Below are positions 25,534-37,467 of a stretch of 64,000 nucleotides of DNA, piece by piece. The stretch covers positions 16,184 to 80,183 of the forward strand of contig JBBPZM010000047.1 of the NCBI GenBank assembly GCA_038199035.1, read 5' to 3'. The translations under genes and the position numbers were made by a program. Under the pieces are notes generated by a model. It was not told the origin of the DNA. It did not search any database and was given only the letters and a program-made list of their open reading frames with translations. The DNA comes from DATAEY01 sp038199035 (GTDB lineage Bacteria; Actinomycetota; Thermoleophilia; Solirubrobacterales; Solirubrobacteraceae). Every line of letters starts with the position of its first letter. Position 1 is the stretch's first letter.

Positions 25534-26405
25534 CGCCGCCGCCCCGAGCGCTTGCGCGAGCGCTTGCGGGGTGGTGGAGGAGGTGCCGCGGCCACCGAGC
25601 CCGGCACAGCGGCGCCCACCCCCGCAGGAGCCGGCTCGCGCGTGGGGGCCGCAGCGCCAGGAGGCGGCTTGAGCGGTCCGACCGTGCGCTTGACGATGTA
25701 CTGCTGGACGATCGTCCACAGGTTCGTGGTGATCCAGTAGACGATCAGCCCGGCGGGGAAGCGGGTCACGAAGGTCACGAAGACCAAGGGCAGGAGGACC
25801 ATGAGCCGGCGCTGGTTCTTGTCCGTGCTCACCGTCATGAGCAGGCTCGAGGCCAGCTGTGAGCCGACGTAGAGCACGATCAGCACGACCAGGACCGCTC
25901 CGGTCGCCTGATGCGTCAGGTCGGGGATGAAGAGGAACTTCGCCGAGCCGGGGACGACCTGATCGCACGAGGTGTTGGTCAGGGTCGCCCCGGCGTGCTG
26001 AGCGATGTAGGACTTGATGCCCGGGCAGATGTCGGTCTTGAGGTCCTTGCGCAGCATGTAGAAGAGCGCGAGGAACACCGGCATCTGGGCGGCCAGGGGC
26101 AGGCACGAGGCGAACGGGTTGACCTTGTTCTCCTGGTAGAACTTCATCATCTCCTGATTCAAGCGCTGCCGGTCCTCTTTGTACTTCTCCTGGAGCGCCT
26201 TGATCTCGGGCGAGAGCCGCTGGAGCGCCTGCATCGACCGGAACTGCTTGAGCGTCAGCGGCAGCAGGATCATCCGGACCACCACGGTCAGGGCGATGAT
26301 CGAGAAGCCCCAGGAGCCCCCCAGGACATGGTCGTGCAAGAAGACCATGACCGAGTCGGCCACGTCGATGAGCGGTTGGAGGACGTTGGCGAAGACGACC
26401 GGCAT
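25530..26405 (-). CDS. yidC: membrane protein insertase YidC
   Basis: A 291-residue insertase. Five helices are visible, with the conserved KQFRSMQALQRLSPEIKALQEKY cytoplasmic hairpin split across positions 55-80 and NPFASCLPLAAQMPVFLALF. A very basic Pro/Arg tail (KRSRKRSGRRR) ends it and would contact the ribosome. The ATG is 146 bases downstream of yidD; that gap holds no evident gene. Confidence 0.94.
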   Translation of the reverse strand: MPVVFANVLQPLIDVADSVMVFLHDHVLGGSWGFSIIALTVVVRMILLPLTLKQFRSMQALQRLSPEIKALQEKYKEDRQRLNQEMMKFYQENKVNPFASCLPLAAQMPVFLALFYMLRKDLKTDICPGIKSYIAQHAGATLTNTSCDQVVPGSAKFLFIPDLTHQATGAVLVVLIVLYVGSQLASSLLMTVSTDKNQRRLMVLLPLVFVTFVTRFPAGLIVYWITTNLWTIVQQYIVKRTVGPLKPPPGAAAPTREPAPAGVGAAVPGSVAAAPPPPPRKRSRKRSGRRR

Positions 26406-26551
26406 CGGTCAGACCGCTCCGAGCCGCCAGGTCGGGCGCGTGTGAACAAAGTGCCGGCCGCCCACCGCCGCGGGCCCACCGGACACGACGTGGGGCACGG
26501 ACCCCAGCCTGAGGTGGCGGGCGGGGCCGGGCGCCGTATGGCTCAAGCGCT

Positions 26552-27022
26552 TCATCGGTTGGCGGAGGGTGGGGCCGGTCGAGGCCGAAAGAGCCGCTGG
26601 CGGTCGGGCGGATCGAAGCCTCCGTGGCTCCAAGGATTGCACCGCAGCAGCCGCCAAGCGGCCAGCACCACGCCTCTGAGTATGCCGAACTGACCGATCG
26701 CCTCGACGGCGTAGCGTGAGCAGGTCGGCTCGAACTTGCACCGGCGTGGCAGGGCCGGAGAGACCCAGCGCTGGTAGGCCGCGAGCGGGGCGATGACCAC
26801 GGCCCGGGCGGGGGAGCGAGGGAGTCCGCCCGGGTCGGTCCCCCCGGAGCGGCCCGGTCCTCCGTCAGGCCGACTGGCCTCGCCCGGTGTGGGCACGCCC
26901 GCGGCCACGGGGGTCCTGCCAGACGCGACCTCCGCCGTCATCTGGCCGTCTGCGCGCTCGTCCGGGCGTGTGTCCCGTACCCCCGGCATCGACCTCCGGT
27001 CGCAGCGGTCGACCGGCGTCAT
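26552..27022 (-). CDS. yidD: membrane protein insertion efficiency factor YidD, with N-terminal extension
   Basis: The conserved YidD core (RWVSPALPRRCKFEPTCSRY and RLLRCNPWSHGGFDPP) lies in the C-terminal 75 residues. The 156-residue frame begins at an ATG overlapping the rnpA stop (ATGA), adding about 70 low-complexity residues. A later start at about residue 73 is possible. YidD assists YidC insertion; gene order rnpA-yidD-yidC is classical. Confidence 0.88.
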   Translation of the reverse strand: MTPVDRCDRRSMPGVRDTRPDERADGQMTAEVASGRTPVAAGVPTPGEASRPDGGPGRSGGTDPGGLPRSPARAVVIAPLAAYQRWVSPALPRRCKFEPTCSRYAVEAIGQFGILRGVVLAAWRLLRCNPWSHGGFDPPDRQRLFRPRPAPPSANR

Positions 27023-27393
27023 GACCCTCCCGTGCGTTCGCCGGGGGTGCGTGCCAGCGCGGTCTCGAGCAGCTCGCCCAGAGCCCGGTCCACCCCGGCC
27101 AAACCCTCCTTCTCAGCCAACACACCACATTCCGGTCGGGCGACGGCGACGTAGTCATGCCCGGCAGCCAACTGTGTCGAGCGGGCCCGGACAGCCTCGC
27201 GCAGCAGCCGCTTGACGCGGTTGCGCACCACCGCGCCGCCCACTCGCCGCGACACCGAGACACCCAGACGCGGCGACTCGCCGGAGCCGCGGGGGAAGAC
27301 GTGGAGGACGAGGTGACGGTTGCCAACCGACCGTCCTCGGCGAAAGGCTCGCTCGAAGTCGGCGCTGCGCGAGAGGCGCCCGGGCCGGGTCAT
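27019..27393 (-). CDS. rnpA: ribonuclease P protein component
   Basis: RnpA of 124 residues, with the RNR box VVRNRVKRLLREAVR and the N-terminal LSRSADFERAFRRGRS. It is the protein subunit of RNase P for tRNA 5' maturation. Its ATG is 29 bases after rpmH. YidD is coupled by ATGA. Confidence 0.94.
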   Translation of the reverse strand: MTRPGRLSRSADFERAFRRGRSVGNRHLVLHVFPRGSGESPRLGVSVSRRVGGAVVRNRVKRLLREAVRARSTQLAAGHDYVAVARPECGVLAEKEGLAGVDRALGELLETALARTPGERTGGS

Positions 27394-27422
27394 CGCTCCC
27401 CGCGACGACGCGCGCGGCGCCC

Positions 27423-27557
27423 TCAGACCGTCAAGCGCCGACGGCCCTTGTCACGCCGACGCTTGAGCGCGCGGCGCCCTCCGCGAGTGCTCATGCGAGC
27501 ACGGAACCCGTGCGTGCGGGCGCGCTTGCGCTTCTTGGGTTGGTAGGTGCGCTTCAC
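27423..27557 (-). CDS. rpmH: ribosomal protein L34
   Basis: A 44-residue L34: KRTYQPKKRKRARTHGFRAR at the start, then RGGRRALKRRRDKGRRRL. GTG start at 27557 with a TATACT -10 upstream. It heads the left origin arm on the minus strand. Confidence 0.97.
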   Translation of the reverse strand: MKRTYQPKKRKRARTHGFRARMSTRGGRRALKRRRDKGRRRLTV

Positions 27558-27861
27558 GATTAGTGCGCGTGCAGGTGGGCGCGCGCGGAGGGCGCCGAGT
27601 ATAGGGACCGGCCGAACGGTCATGGCGCGTCCGGCCCGACGGCGCGGCGGTCGATCGGCGCACGTCGGCCACGGTGGCGGAGCCGTGGGGCCGAGCCGCG
27701 ACAGGGCGCCCCACGCTTTCCCGCGATTTGCGATTTGGACCTCCATCAGCGCCCCACGCCGGCGCTATATTCGCCGCGCGGACCGGCCAGCCCATGATCG
27801 GCCGAGTCAGCGCCTCCTCAGCTCGACCTCGAAACCCCTGCCCCCGGGAGGTGGGTGGCCC
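27558..27861. other. rpmH-dnaA divergent intergenic region
   Basis: A 304-base gap at the strand switch. It holds the rpmH -10 (TATACT), a TATATT hexamer at 27766-27771 that may be the dnaA -10, several GCCCCACGC-like words, and the strong GGGAGGTGGG ribosome-binding site of dnaA at 27846-27855. I see no clear consensus DnaA box TTWTNCACA here. Confidence 0.5.
27598..27603 (-). promoter_or_regulatory. -10 element of rpmH
   Basis: TATACT on the minus strand, about 40 bases upstream of the rpmH GTG. No good -35 is visible at 16-18 bases. Confidence 0.45.
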
Positions 27862-29223
27862 CTGTCCCAAACGCTGATCTCGCCGACCGACGTCGGGCGC
27901 ACCTGGGACCTCATTCGCCGAGAGCTGCGCCAGGCGGTGCCGGCAGCGGCGTTCGAGCTCTGGCTGGACGAGCTCGAGGCCCACGAGGCCACCGCCGCAC
28001 GGCTCGTGCTCGGCGCGCCCGACCAGTCCGCGCGGTGGGTCGCGGACCGCTTCGGCCGAGTACTCCAGGCGTGTGCGGCCGCGGTGCTGGGAACGCAGGT
28101 CGAGGTCGACGTCCTGGCCCGCTCACAGCTGGCCGCTTCGAGCAAGTCCCCGCCTGACGCCGCCCCCGAAGACGCACGCGCCTGTCCGCTCAATCCAGAG
28201 CACACCTTCGAGCGCTTCGTGATCGGCGAGGGCAACCGCCTCGCTCACGCCGCGGCCCTGACCGTCGCCGAGCTTCCCGGGCAGGCCTACAACCCGCTGT
28301 TCATGTGCGGGCCGCCGGGAGTCGGCAAGACCCACCTGCTGCACTCCATCGCCGCCTACGTGACCCGGTTCGGGGAGGGAAGCGTTCTCTGCCTAACCGC
28401 CGACGAGTTCACCACCGGTTTCGTGCGTGCGCTGAGGCGCGGCGCGATCGACTCCTTCAAGGCGGCCTACCGCAGCGCGGATGTGCTCCTGGTCGACGAC
28501 GTCCAGTTCCTCCAGGACAAGACCCGCACCGAAGAGGAGCTGTTCCACACGTTCAACGCCCTCTACGAGGGCGGCAGCCAGCTCGTCTTCACCTCGGACC
28601 GACCGCCGCGCGACATCAACGCCCTGGAGGACCGCCTGCGCGAGCGCTTCGAGTCGGGCCTCGTCGCCGAGGTGCAGGCGCCGGACTTCGACACGCGGCT
28701 GACGATCCTGCGTCGCTGGACCCGCCACGAGGGCGCAAGTGCCATGGACGTCGGGTTGCTGGAACTGCTGGCCGAGCGGGTGACCGGGAACGTGCGCGCC
28801 CTGCGCGGCGCTCTGACACGGGTCATTGCGCAGGCATCGCTGCGAGGCGATCTCCCTGCCGTGGAGGTGGTGGAGGAGATGCTGTCTGACGCTCGTACCG
28901 CGGGCCAGCGGCCCACTCCAACCATCGCCGAGGTCCAGCAGGCGACCTGCCGCGCGTGCGCCATCACTCCCGAGGAGCTCCTGTCCTCCAGCCGCGCCGC
29001 ACGGCTCGCGGGCCCCCGGCAGCTCGCCATGTACCTGTCACGTCGCCATACGGGGGCGACCCTGCCAGCGATTGCCCGGGAGTTCGGAGGTCGCGACCAC
29101 ACGACCATCCTCTACGCCTGCCGCCAGGCAGAGTCCCGCCTCGAGCGCGAGCCGGCTGTGAGGAAGCTCGCCCGCCGGATCGAGGCGGAGCTCGAAAGGG
29201 GAACTGGTGACCGGAGCGACTGA
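27862..29223 (+). CDS. dnaA: chromosomal replication initiator DnaA
   Basis: DnaA of 453 residues, initiating at oriC by binding DnaA boxes. Domain I begins TWDLIRRELRQAVPAAAFELW; the AAA+ domain has Walker A GPPGVGKTH (about 150) and Walker B LLVDDVQFL; the DNA-binding signature is GGRDHTTILYACRQ. No in-frame ATG, GTG or TTG lies near the needed position. GGGAGGTGGG at 27846-27855 is nine bases from the CTG at 27862, so a CTG start is proposed. A second in-frame CTG is at 27874. Confidence 0.95.
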   Translation: MSQTLISPTDVGRTWDLIRRELRQAVPAAAFELWLDELEAHEATAARLVLGAPDQSARWVADRFGRVLQACAAAVLGTQVEVDVLARSQLAASSKSPPDAAPEDARACPLNPEHTFERFVIGEGNRLAHAAALTVAELPGQAYNPLFMCGPPGVGKTHLLHSIAAYVTRFGEGSVLCLTADEFTTGFVRALRRGAIDSFKAAYRSADVLLVDDVQFLQDKTRTEEELFHTFNALYEGGSQLVFTSDRPPRDINALEDRLRERFESGLVAEVQAPDFDTRLTILRRWTRHEGASAMDVGLLELLAERVTGNVRALRGALTRVIAQASLRGDLPAVEVVEEMLSDARTAGQRPTPTIAEVQQATCRACAITPEELLSSSRAARLAGPRQLAMYLSRRHTGATLPAIAREFGGRDHTTILYACRQAESRLEREPAVRKLARRIEAELERGTGDRSD

Positions 29224-29364
29224 CACACTCCTCACAGCCGATGCACAGCGTTGCCGTGCCCGATCCCTCGCTTCCAGGCCGCGTCCGACGACTTCCCCAC
29301 ATCTCCACACCATGACCATGACCTCGTTCTCTGACCGGCTCATTCCGGAGATGGAGATCGAGGC
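29224..29364. other. dnaA-dnaN intergenic region, candidate oriC
   Basis: A 141-base gap, less GC-rich than its surroundings. Weak DnaA-box-like 9-mers occur in tandem (TTCCCCACA, ATCTCCACA around 29291-29308), each about 7/9 to TTWTNCACA. In many actinobacteria oriC lies here. Support is modest. Confidence 0.4.
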
Positions 29365-30474
29365 GTGAAGCTGTCGCTTGAACGCGAGGCGCTGCTGGCT
29401 CAGCTCCAGTCCGTGGTTCGCGTCGCCTCGACCCATAGCGCGGTGCAGGCGCTCTCCGGCGTCCAGCTTCAGGCTGGCGATGGAGGCATCGAGCTGCGCG
29501 CCACCGACCTGGAGGTCGGCCTGCGGGTGCCGGTCGAGGGTGAGGTAGACCGCCCCGGCGAGGTGGTCCTGCCGGCGCGGCTGATGCTCGAGGTCGTGCG
29601 ATCGCTCTCGCCCGGTCGTCTCGGCCTCCAGCTGCGGTCGGCCGAGCAGGACGTCGAGGTGAGCGCGGGCAGCGCCACCTTTCACCTCCGCACCCTGCGT
29701 GCTGAGGACTTCCCACCACTGCCCGATCCGGCTGGCGACGTCGTCGTGTCGGTTCCGGCCGAGGCGTTCGTCCAGACCGTGCAGACGGTGGCGCGCGCCG
29801 CCTCGCGCGACGAGACGCGCCCGGTCCTCACGGGCATCCTCGTCTCGGCCTCTGGGCAGGAGCTCCAGATGGTCGCGACCGACTCTTACCGGCTGAGCGT
29901 CAAGCGCACCCAGCTCGACGAGCCCCTGGACGGGGCGTTCGAGGCCAACGTCCCGGCCCGGGCGCTCCAGGAGCTGGCCCGACTCGCCCAGCAGGCCGCG
30001 ACGGATCGGCTCACCGTCGGCGTGGGGGCCAACCAAGTCGTCTTCCAGGTCGGCGGAGCCACCCTCTCCTCGCGGCTCATCGAGGGCCAGTTCCCCAACC
30101 ACGCGCAACTGCTCCCAGACGCCTTTGAGCACGAGCTGCGGATGGCCGGGGACGAGCTGAGCGAGGTCGTGCGACGGGTCAGCCTGCTCGCCCAGAAAAA
30201 CGCCCCGCTCCGGCTGGCCTTCTCCCCCGGCGAGATGACGATCTCCGCCCAGACCCCGGACGTCGGCGAGGCGCGGGAGGCCATCCCCGCTCCCTTCAAG
30301 GGCGATCCGCTGGAGATCGGCTTCAATCCCGACTTCCTGCGCGACGGCCTCGAGAGCGTCGGCTCGAGCGAGGTGGTGCTGAAGCTGATCAGCCCGCTGC
30401 GACCGGGGCTGATCGAGTCGGGTGATGCGAGCGGCTTCCTCTACCTGATCATGCCGATCCGCCTCAACGTCTGA
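29365..30474 (+). CDS. dnaN: DNA polymerase III beta sliding clamp
   Basis: A 369-residue beta clamp with the three-domain layout. KLSLEREALLAQLQSVVRVAS starts it with a GTG, and the C-terminus ends YLIMPIRLNV, the family's conserved tail. It would encircle DNA and tether polymerase III. Position after dnaA is classical. Confidence 0.96.
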   Translation: MKLSLEREALLAQLQSVVRVASTHSAVQALSGVQLQAGDGGIELRATDLEVGLRVPVEGEVDRPGEVVLPARLMLEVVRSLSPGRLGLQLRSAEQDVEVSAGSATFHLRTLRAEDFPPLPDPAGDVVVSVPAEAFVQTVQTVARAASRDETRPVLTGILVSASGQELQMVATDSYRLSVKRTQLDEPLDGAFEANVPARALQELARLAQQAATDRLTVGVGANQVVFQVGGATLSSRLIEGQFPNHAQLLPDAFEHELRMAGDELSEVVRRVSLLAQKNAPLRLAFSPGEMTISAQTPDVGEAREAIPAPFKGDPLEIGFNPDFLRDGLESVGSSEVVLKLISPLRPGLIESGDASGFLYLIMPIRLNV

Positions 30475-30485
30475 GCGGGCCAGCC

Positions 30486-31601
30486 GTGCGAGTCACGGCC
30501 CTGAGCCTGCGCGATTTTCGCTCCTACGCCGTCGCGGAGCTGCGTCTCGGGCCGGGCATCACCGTGGTCCACGGCCGCAACGGAGCCGGCAAGACGAACC
30601 TCCTCGAGGGCCTGTTCGTGGGATGCACCGGGCGGTCGTTTCGCACTAGCACAGACCGGGAGGCGATCCGCTTCGGGGCCCCGCTGGCGCGGGTGGAGCT
30701 GGCCGCCGAGGACGACGACGGCCCGCACGCGATCTCCGTGGCCCTGGTCGCCGGCGGGCCGCGGCGGCTGCGGGCCGACGGTGCCGTCGTCGAGCGCCTG
30801 ACCGACCTCCCCGCACGCCCGCTGGCCAGCGTGTTCGCTCCCGATCGGCTCGAGCTGCTCAAGGGCGGCCCCGCTCTGCGGCGCGCTCATCTCGACCAGG
30901 TCGTCGCCGCGCTGTGGCCCTCCCGCGCCGGCCGCCGCCGCGAGTACGCCCGCGCGCTCACGCAACGCAACGCGCTGCTCGCCCGAGTGCGGATGGGGAC
31001 CGGCGCGCGCGAGGCGCTGCGCGCCTGGGATCGCCAGCTCGCCACCCACGGGGTCGCGTTGATGGCCGACCGCCGGGAGGCGGTGGAGGAGCTGGCACCA
31101 CGGTTCGCCACCCTGGCCGATGACCTCGGCCTCGACGGCGCGGGGGAGCTCACGTACCGGCCCCGCTCCCGCGCGGCCGACGCCGCCGGTCTCGTGCAGG
31201 AGCTCGCCGAGCGCCTGGACGGCGACCTCGAGCGCGGCTTCAGCGGCCACGGCCCTCATCGCGACGACCTGTCGCTCTCGCGCGAGCGCCGTGAGCTGCG
31301 TACCTACGGGTCCCAGGGCGAGCAGCGCCTGGGACTGCTCGCCCTCCTGCTGGCCGAGCGGGCGGCGATCGGCGCGGCGCGCACGCGGGCGCCTCTCATG
31401 CTGCTCGACGACGCGATGAGCGAGCTCGACGCCGATCGGCGGGCGCGGCTGGTCGATCTGCTGCGCGAGACCCCGGGCCAGAGCGTGATCGCCACCACCG
31501 ACCTCGACCAGGTCCCCGGCGCGCGCGAGCCCGACGTGGCCAGGGTGGCGGTGGCCGGCGGAACGGTGCTCGAGGCGGCCTCGGCGCGGGCGGCGGCGTG
31601 A
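30486..31601 (+). CDS. recF: DNA replication and repair protein RecF
   Basis: An SMC-like ATPase of 371 residues. Walker A is VVHGRNGAGKTNLLEG; SQGEQRLGLLALLLAE is the signature; Walker B is LMLLDDAMSELDADRR. It loads RecA at gaps. GTG start 12 bases after dnaN. The stop overlaps the dciA GTG (GTGA). Confidence 0.95.
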   Translation: MRVTALSLRDFRSYAVAELRLGPGITVVHGRNGAGKTNLLEGLFVGCTGRSFRTSTDREAIRFGAPLARVELAAEDDDGPHAISVALVAGGPRRLRADGAVVERLTDLPARPLASVFAPDRLELLKGGPALRRAHLDQVVAALWPSRAGRRREYARALTQRNALLARVRMGTGAREALRAWDRQLATHGVALMADRREAVEELAPRFATLADDLGLDGAGELTYRPRSRAADAAGLVQELAERLDGDLERGFSGHGPHRDDLSLSRERRELRTYGSQGEQRLGLLALLLAERAAIGAARTRAPLMLLDDAMSELDADRRARLVDLLRETPGQSVIATTDLDQVPGAREPDVARVAVAGGTVLEAASARAAA

Positions 31602-31897
31602 GGCGACTCGCCCCCCGGCCGCTGGCGTCCGCGCTCGAGGCCCTGACCGTCGAGCTCGCCCCCAGCACCCCGCTTGCGGCGATCCAGCGCTGCTGGACGG
31701 AGGCGGTGGGCGAGCCGATCGCCCGCGAGGCGCGGCCCGTCTCCGAGAGGGGCGGCGTGGTCACGGTGGCCTGCCGCTCGGCCGTGTGGGCGCAGGAGCT
31801 CGACCTCATGTCGGCCGAGCTCGTCGACCGCCTCAACCAGTCGCTCGGAGCGCTCGTCGTGCGCCAGCTGCGCTGCACCGCGACGGGGCTGCGATGA
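31598..31897 (+). CDS. dciA: DciA-like DUF721 protein
   Basis: A 99-residue DUF721 protein; the IQRCWTEAVGEPIAREARPV segment and C-terminal ELVDRLNQ are typical. DciA is the replicative helicase operator in bacteria without DnaC/DnaI. Its coupling to recF and position between recF and gyrB are as in other actinobacteria. Confidence 0.85.
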   Translation: MRRLAPRPLASALEALTVELAPSTPLAAIQRCWTEAVGEPIAREARPVSERGGVVTVACRSAVWAQELDLMSAELVDRLNQSLGALVVRQLRCTATGLR

Positions 31898-31988
31898 GCC
31901 TTCGAGGAGCCACCTCCGCCCAGCGTCGTTTTCCGCACTTTTGCAGGTATTTCCTTGCACTCGGCGCCCCGGAGGGCGGGGTTGGCTG

Positions 31989-31997
31989 TGCTATCGT
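31989..31997 (+). promoter_or_regulatory. extended -10 promoter upstream of gyrB
   Basis: TGC followed by TATCGT, an extended -10 element, about 80 bases before the gyrB start. No -35 was identified. The 178-base gap otherwise contains short GC-rich repeats only. Confidence 0.4.
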
Positions 31998-32075
31998 TGG
32001 CGACCTCAGGACCGCTGCCCCGGCCCGCCGAATCGCAGAGGCGCTGCCGGGGTTTTGCACGTAGACGGAGGCAAA

Positions 32076-34538
<2,463 letters not shown>

Positions 34539-34581
34539 ACGTGACCGAGCGCGAGTGACGAGCTAGGCGAGGAGCGAGCGG

Positions 34582-37161
34582 ATGGCCAACGGGACCGAGA
34601 CGCTGAGCGGCGGGAACATCGAGCCGCGGGGGCTCGAGGAGGAGATGCGCTCCTCCTACCTCGACTACGCGATGTCGGTGATCGTCGGGCGCGCGCTGCC
34701 CGACGCGCGCGACGGGCTCAAGCCGGTGCACCGGCGGGTGCTGTTCTCGATGAACGAGAACGGCCTCCAGCCCAACCGCCCCTACCGCAAGTGCGCGTTC
34801 ATCGTCGGCGAGGTCATGGGCAAGTACCACCCGCACGGCGACTCGGCGATCTACGACACGCTCGTGCGCCTGGCCCAGGACTTCTCGATGCGCTACCCGC
34901 TGGCCGACGGCCAGGGGAACTTCGGCTCGGTCGACGACGACCCGGCCGCCGCCATGAGATACACGGAGGCCCGGCTGTCACGGATCGCCACCGAGATGTT
35001 GCGCGATCTCGACATGGACACCGTCGACTTCTCGCCCAACTACGACGGGTCCCAGCAGGAGCCGCAGGTCCTTCCCGCGCGCTTCCCCAACCTGCTCGTC
35101 AACGGCGGGTCGGGGATCGCCGTGGGAATGGCGACCAACATCCCGCCGCACAACCTGCGCGAGACCATCGCCGCGACGATCGCCTTCATCGACGACCCGG
35201 CGATCGACGTCGAGGGCCTGATGAAGCACATGAAGGGCCCCGACTTCCCCACCGGCGGGGTGATCCTGGGGATGCAGGGGATCCGCGACGCCTTCGCCAC
35301 CGGGCGAGGCCGGGTGCGGATCCAGGCCCGGGCCCACGTGGAGCCGCTCAAGCAGGGCAAGGAGGCCATCGTCGTCACCGAGCTGCCCTTCCAGGTCAAG
35401 AAGGGCGGCGACGGCGGACTGATCCAGAAGATCGCCGAGCTGGTGCACGACAAGAAGATCTCCGAGATCTCCGACATTCGCGACGAGTCGGACAAGCGCG
35501 GCATGCGCCTCGTCATCGAGCTCAAGCGCGACGCCATCCCCAAGGTCGTGCTCAACAAGCTCTACAAGCACACGCCGCTTCAGAACACCTTCGGCGTGAA
35601 CATGGTCGCCCTGGTCGACGGCGTGCCGCGCACGCTGTCGCTGCGCGAGGCCATCGAGGCCTACGTGCGCCACCAGCGCGAGGTCGTCGTTCGGCGCACC
35701 AAGTACGAGCTGTCCGAGAAGGAGCGCCGCGCGCACATCCTCGAGGGGCTGCTGGTGGCGCTCGACAACCTCGACGAGGTGATTGCGCTGATCCGCGCCT
35801 CGGCCGACCCCGAGTCGGCCCGCAGCGGGCTGGTCGAGCGGTTCTCGCTCAGCCTCGTCCAGGCCGAGGCCATCCTCGCCATGACCCTCCGGCGCCTGAC
35901 CGCGCTCGAGGCCGACCGGATCAAGCAGGAGCACGCCGACGTCGTCGAGCGCATCCGCGAGCTGCGCGAGATCCTCGGGGACGAAGCCCGTGTGATGGGC
36001 CTCATCACGGAGGAGCTGGGGGAGATCGCCGAGACCTACGGCGACGAGCGCCGCACGCAGATCACCCACGCCGAGGGCGAGATCGACATCGAGGACCTGA
36101 TCGCCGACCAGCAGATGGTCATCACGATCACCAAGTCGGGCTACATCAAGTCGCTGCCCCTCTCCACCTATCGCATGCAGCGCCGCGGTGGCGTCGGGGT
36201 CACGGGGATGGACATGAAGGACGGCGACTACATCGAGCACCTCTTCGTGTGCTCGACCCACGACTACCTGCTGTTCTTCACCAACCGCGGCAAGGTCTAC
36301 CGCTCCAAGGTCTACGAGCTGCCGGAGGCGTCGCGCACGGCCAAGGGCCGGGCGCTGCCCAACTTCCTGCCACTGCGCGAGGGCGAGCGCGTGCAGTCGG
36401 TGCTGGCCACGCGCGACTTCTCCGAGGGGCGCTACCTGGTCTTCGCCACCCGCCAGGGCCAGCTCAAGAAGACCGAGTTCGCCGCCTACAACACGCCGAT
36501 CAAGGCCGACGGGATCATCGCGATCTCGATCCGCGACGACGACGAGCTCGTCGCCGTTCGGCGCACCGGGGGCGACGACGACATCATCATGGTCTCGCGC
36601 TCGGGGCAGGCCGCGCGCTTCCACGAGTCCCAGACGCGGCCGATGGGCCGCGACACCGCCGGCGTGCGTGGGATGAACGTCTCCCAGCGCGACAACGCAC
36701 TGCTGGCCATGGACGTGGCGCGTGACGACCAGGAGCTGCTGGTCGTCACCAAGAACGGCTACGGCAAGCGCACGCCCATCTCCGAGTACCCGGTCAAGAA
36801 CCGCGGCACGATGGGGGTCAAGACGATCGCCATGACCGACCGCAAGGGCGCGCTGGTGGGCGCGCTGGTCGTCCGCGAGCAGCAGGAGCTGGTGTTCATC
36901 TCGCAACAGGGCATGGTCCAGCGCACCGGCGTGCGCGGCATCTCGCGCTACGGGCGCTCCTCGCAGGGCGTGCGGCTGATGAACATCCGCGAGGACGACG
37001 TGGTCTCCGCCGTCGCCCTGGTCATGGAGACCGAGGCGGAGACGGGGGCGGCGGTCGCCGGCGAGCTGCCGGTGGGCGACGGCAACGGGCGCGTTCCGGC
37101 GGCTCCGCCGCTCGAGGGCGACGAGGGCTCGCCCAACGGCGACGCCGCCGACCCGGCCTGA
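34582..37161 (+). CDS. gyrA: DNA gyrase subunit A
   Basis: GyrA of 859 residues. The catalytic tyrosine is in AAMRYTEARLS; the quinolone-determining region reads GDSAIYDTLVRLAQ with the usual Ser and Asp, as in susceptible enzymes. The GyrA box QRRGGVG is near 533, starting the DNA-wrapping beta-pinwheel. The tail is acidic. It follows gyrB by 43 bases. The two subunits form the supercoiling enzyme. Confidence 0.96.
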   Translation: MANGTETLSGGNIEPRGLEEEMRSSYLDYAMSVIVGRALPDARDGLKPVHRRVLFSMNENGLQPNRPYRKCAFIVGEVMGKYHPHGDSAIYDTLVRLAQDFSMRYPLADGQGNFGSVDDDPAAAMRYTEARLSRIATEMLRDLDMDTVDFSPNYDGSQQEPQVLPARFPNLLVNGGSGIAVGMATNIPPHNLRETIAATIAFIDDPAIDVEGLMKHMKGPDFPTGGVILGMQGIRDAFATGRGRVRIQARAHVEPLKQGKEAIVVTELPFQVKKGGDGGLIQKIAELVHDKKISEISDIRDESDKRGMRLVIELKRDAIPKVVLNKLYKHTPLQNTFGVNMVALVDGVPRTLSLREAIEAYVRHQREVVVRRTKYELSEKERRAHILEGLLVALDNLDEVIALIRASADPESARSGLVERFSLSLVQAEAILAMTLRRLTALEADRIKQEHADVVERIRELREILGDEARVMGLITEELGEIAETYGDERRTQITHAEGEIDIEDLIADQQMVITITKSGYIKSLPLSTYRMQRRGGVGVTGMDMKDGDYIEHLFVCSTHDYLLFFTNRGKVYRSKVYELPEASRTAKGRALPNFLPLREGERVQSVLATRDFSEGRYLVFATRQGQLKKTEFAAYNTPIKADGIIAISIRDDDELVAVRRTGGDDDIIMVSRSGQAARFHESQTRPMGRDTAGVRGMNVSQRDNALLAMDVARDDQELLVVTKNGYGKRTPISEYPVKNRGTMGVKTIAMTDRKGALVGALVVREQQELVFISQQGMVQRTGVRGISRYGRSSQGVRLMNIREDDVVSAVALVMETEAETGAAVAGELPVGDGNGRVPAAPPLEGDEGSPNGDAADPA

Positions 37162-37302
37162 CCCCTCAAGGAGACGCTACGCCGGTCCTCTGGCTGGGCG
37201 CCGCTCGACCGTGCGCGGATGCGCAGCGGGGGCTGTCGGCCGTCGGCGACGCCCTGGCGGTCTGCTTAGATATTCGGACCAGGGAAAGGAGGTGGTCCTA
37301 AC

Positions 37303-37347
37303 TTGAGTGACAGTTCTTACGGGACCCTGGAGGTGACCGGCCGCTAG
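37303..37347 (+). CDS. 14-residue leader-type peptide with extreme Shine-Dalgarno
   Basis: TTG-initiated frame of 14 codons (MSDSSYGTLEVTGR), nine bases after GGAGGT. The preceding AAAGGAGGTGGTCC is the longest anti-SD complement noticed in the window. GGAGGTGACC occurs again inside the frame. The downstream 120 bases show no obvious continuing gene. The peptide resembles no attenuator leader (no run of one amino acid). Confidence 0.45.
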   Translation: MSDSSYGTLEVTGR

Positions 37348-37467
37348 GTCGGATGGCTGGATCCGCTTGGCGAATCCAACCCGGGACACCGCCTGCGAGA
37401 CCGCCGGAGCTGGTCCCCCCGGCAGCAGCACGAGGCGACGCGGGCCGCAGTCCAGTCAGAGTCGAAG

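Noticed and set aside
37415..37420. CCCCCC run suggesting a 6C RNA
   Set aside because: Only one C6 run and no proper flanking stem; 6C RNAs have two such hairpins.
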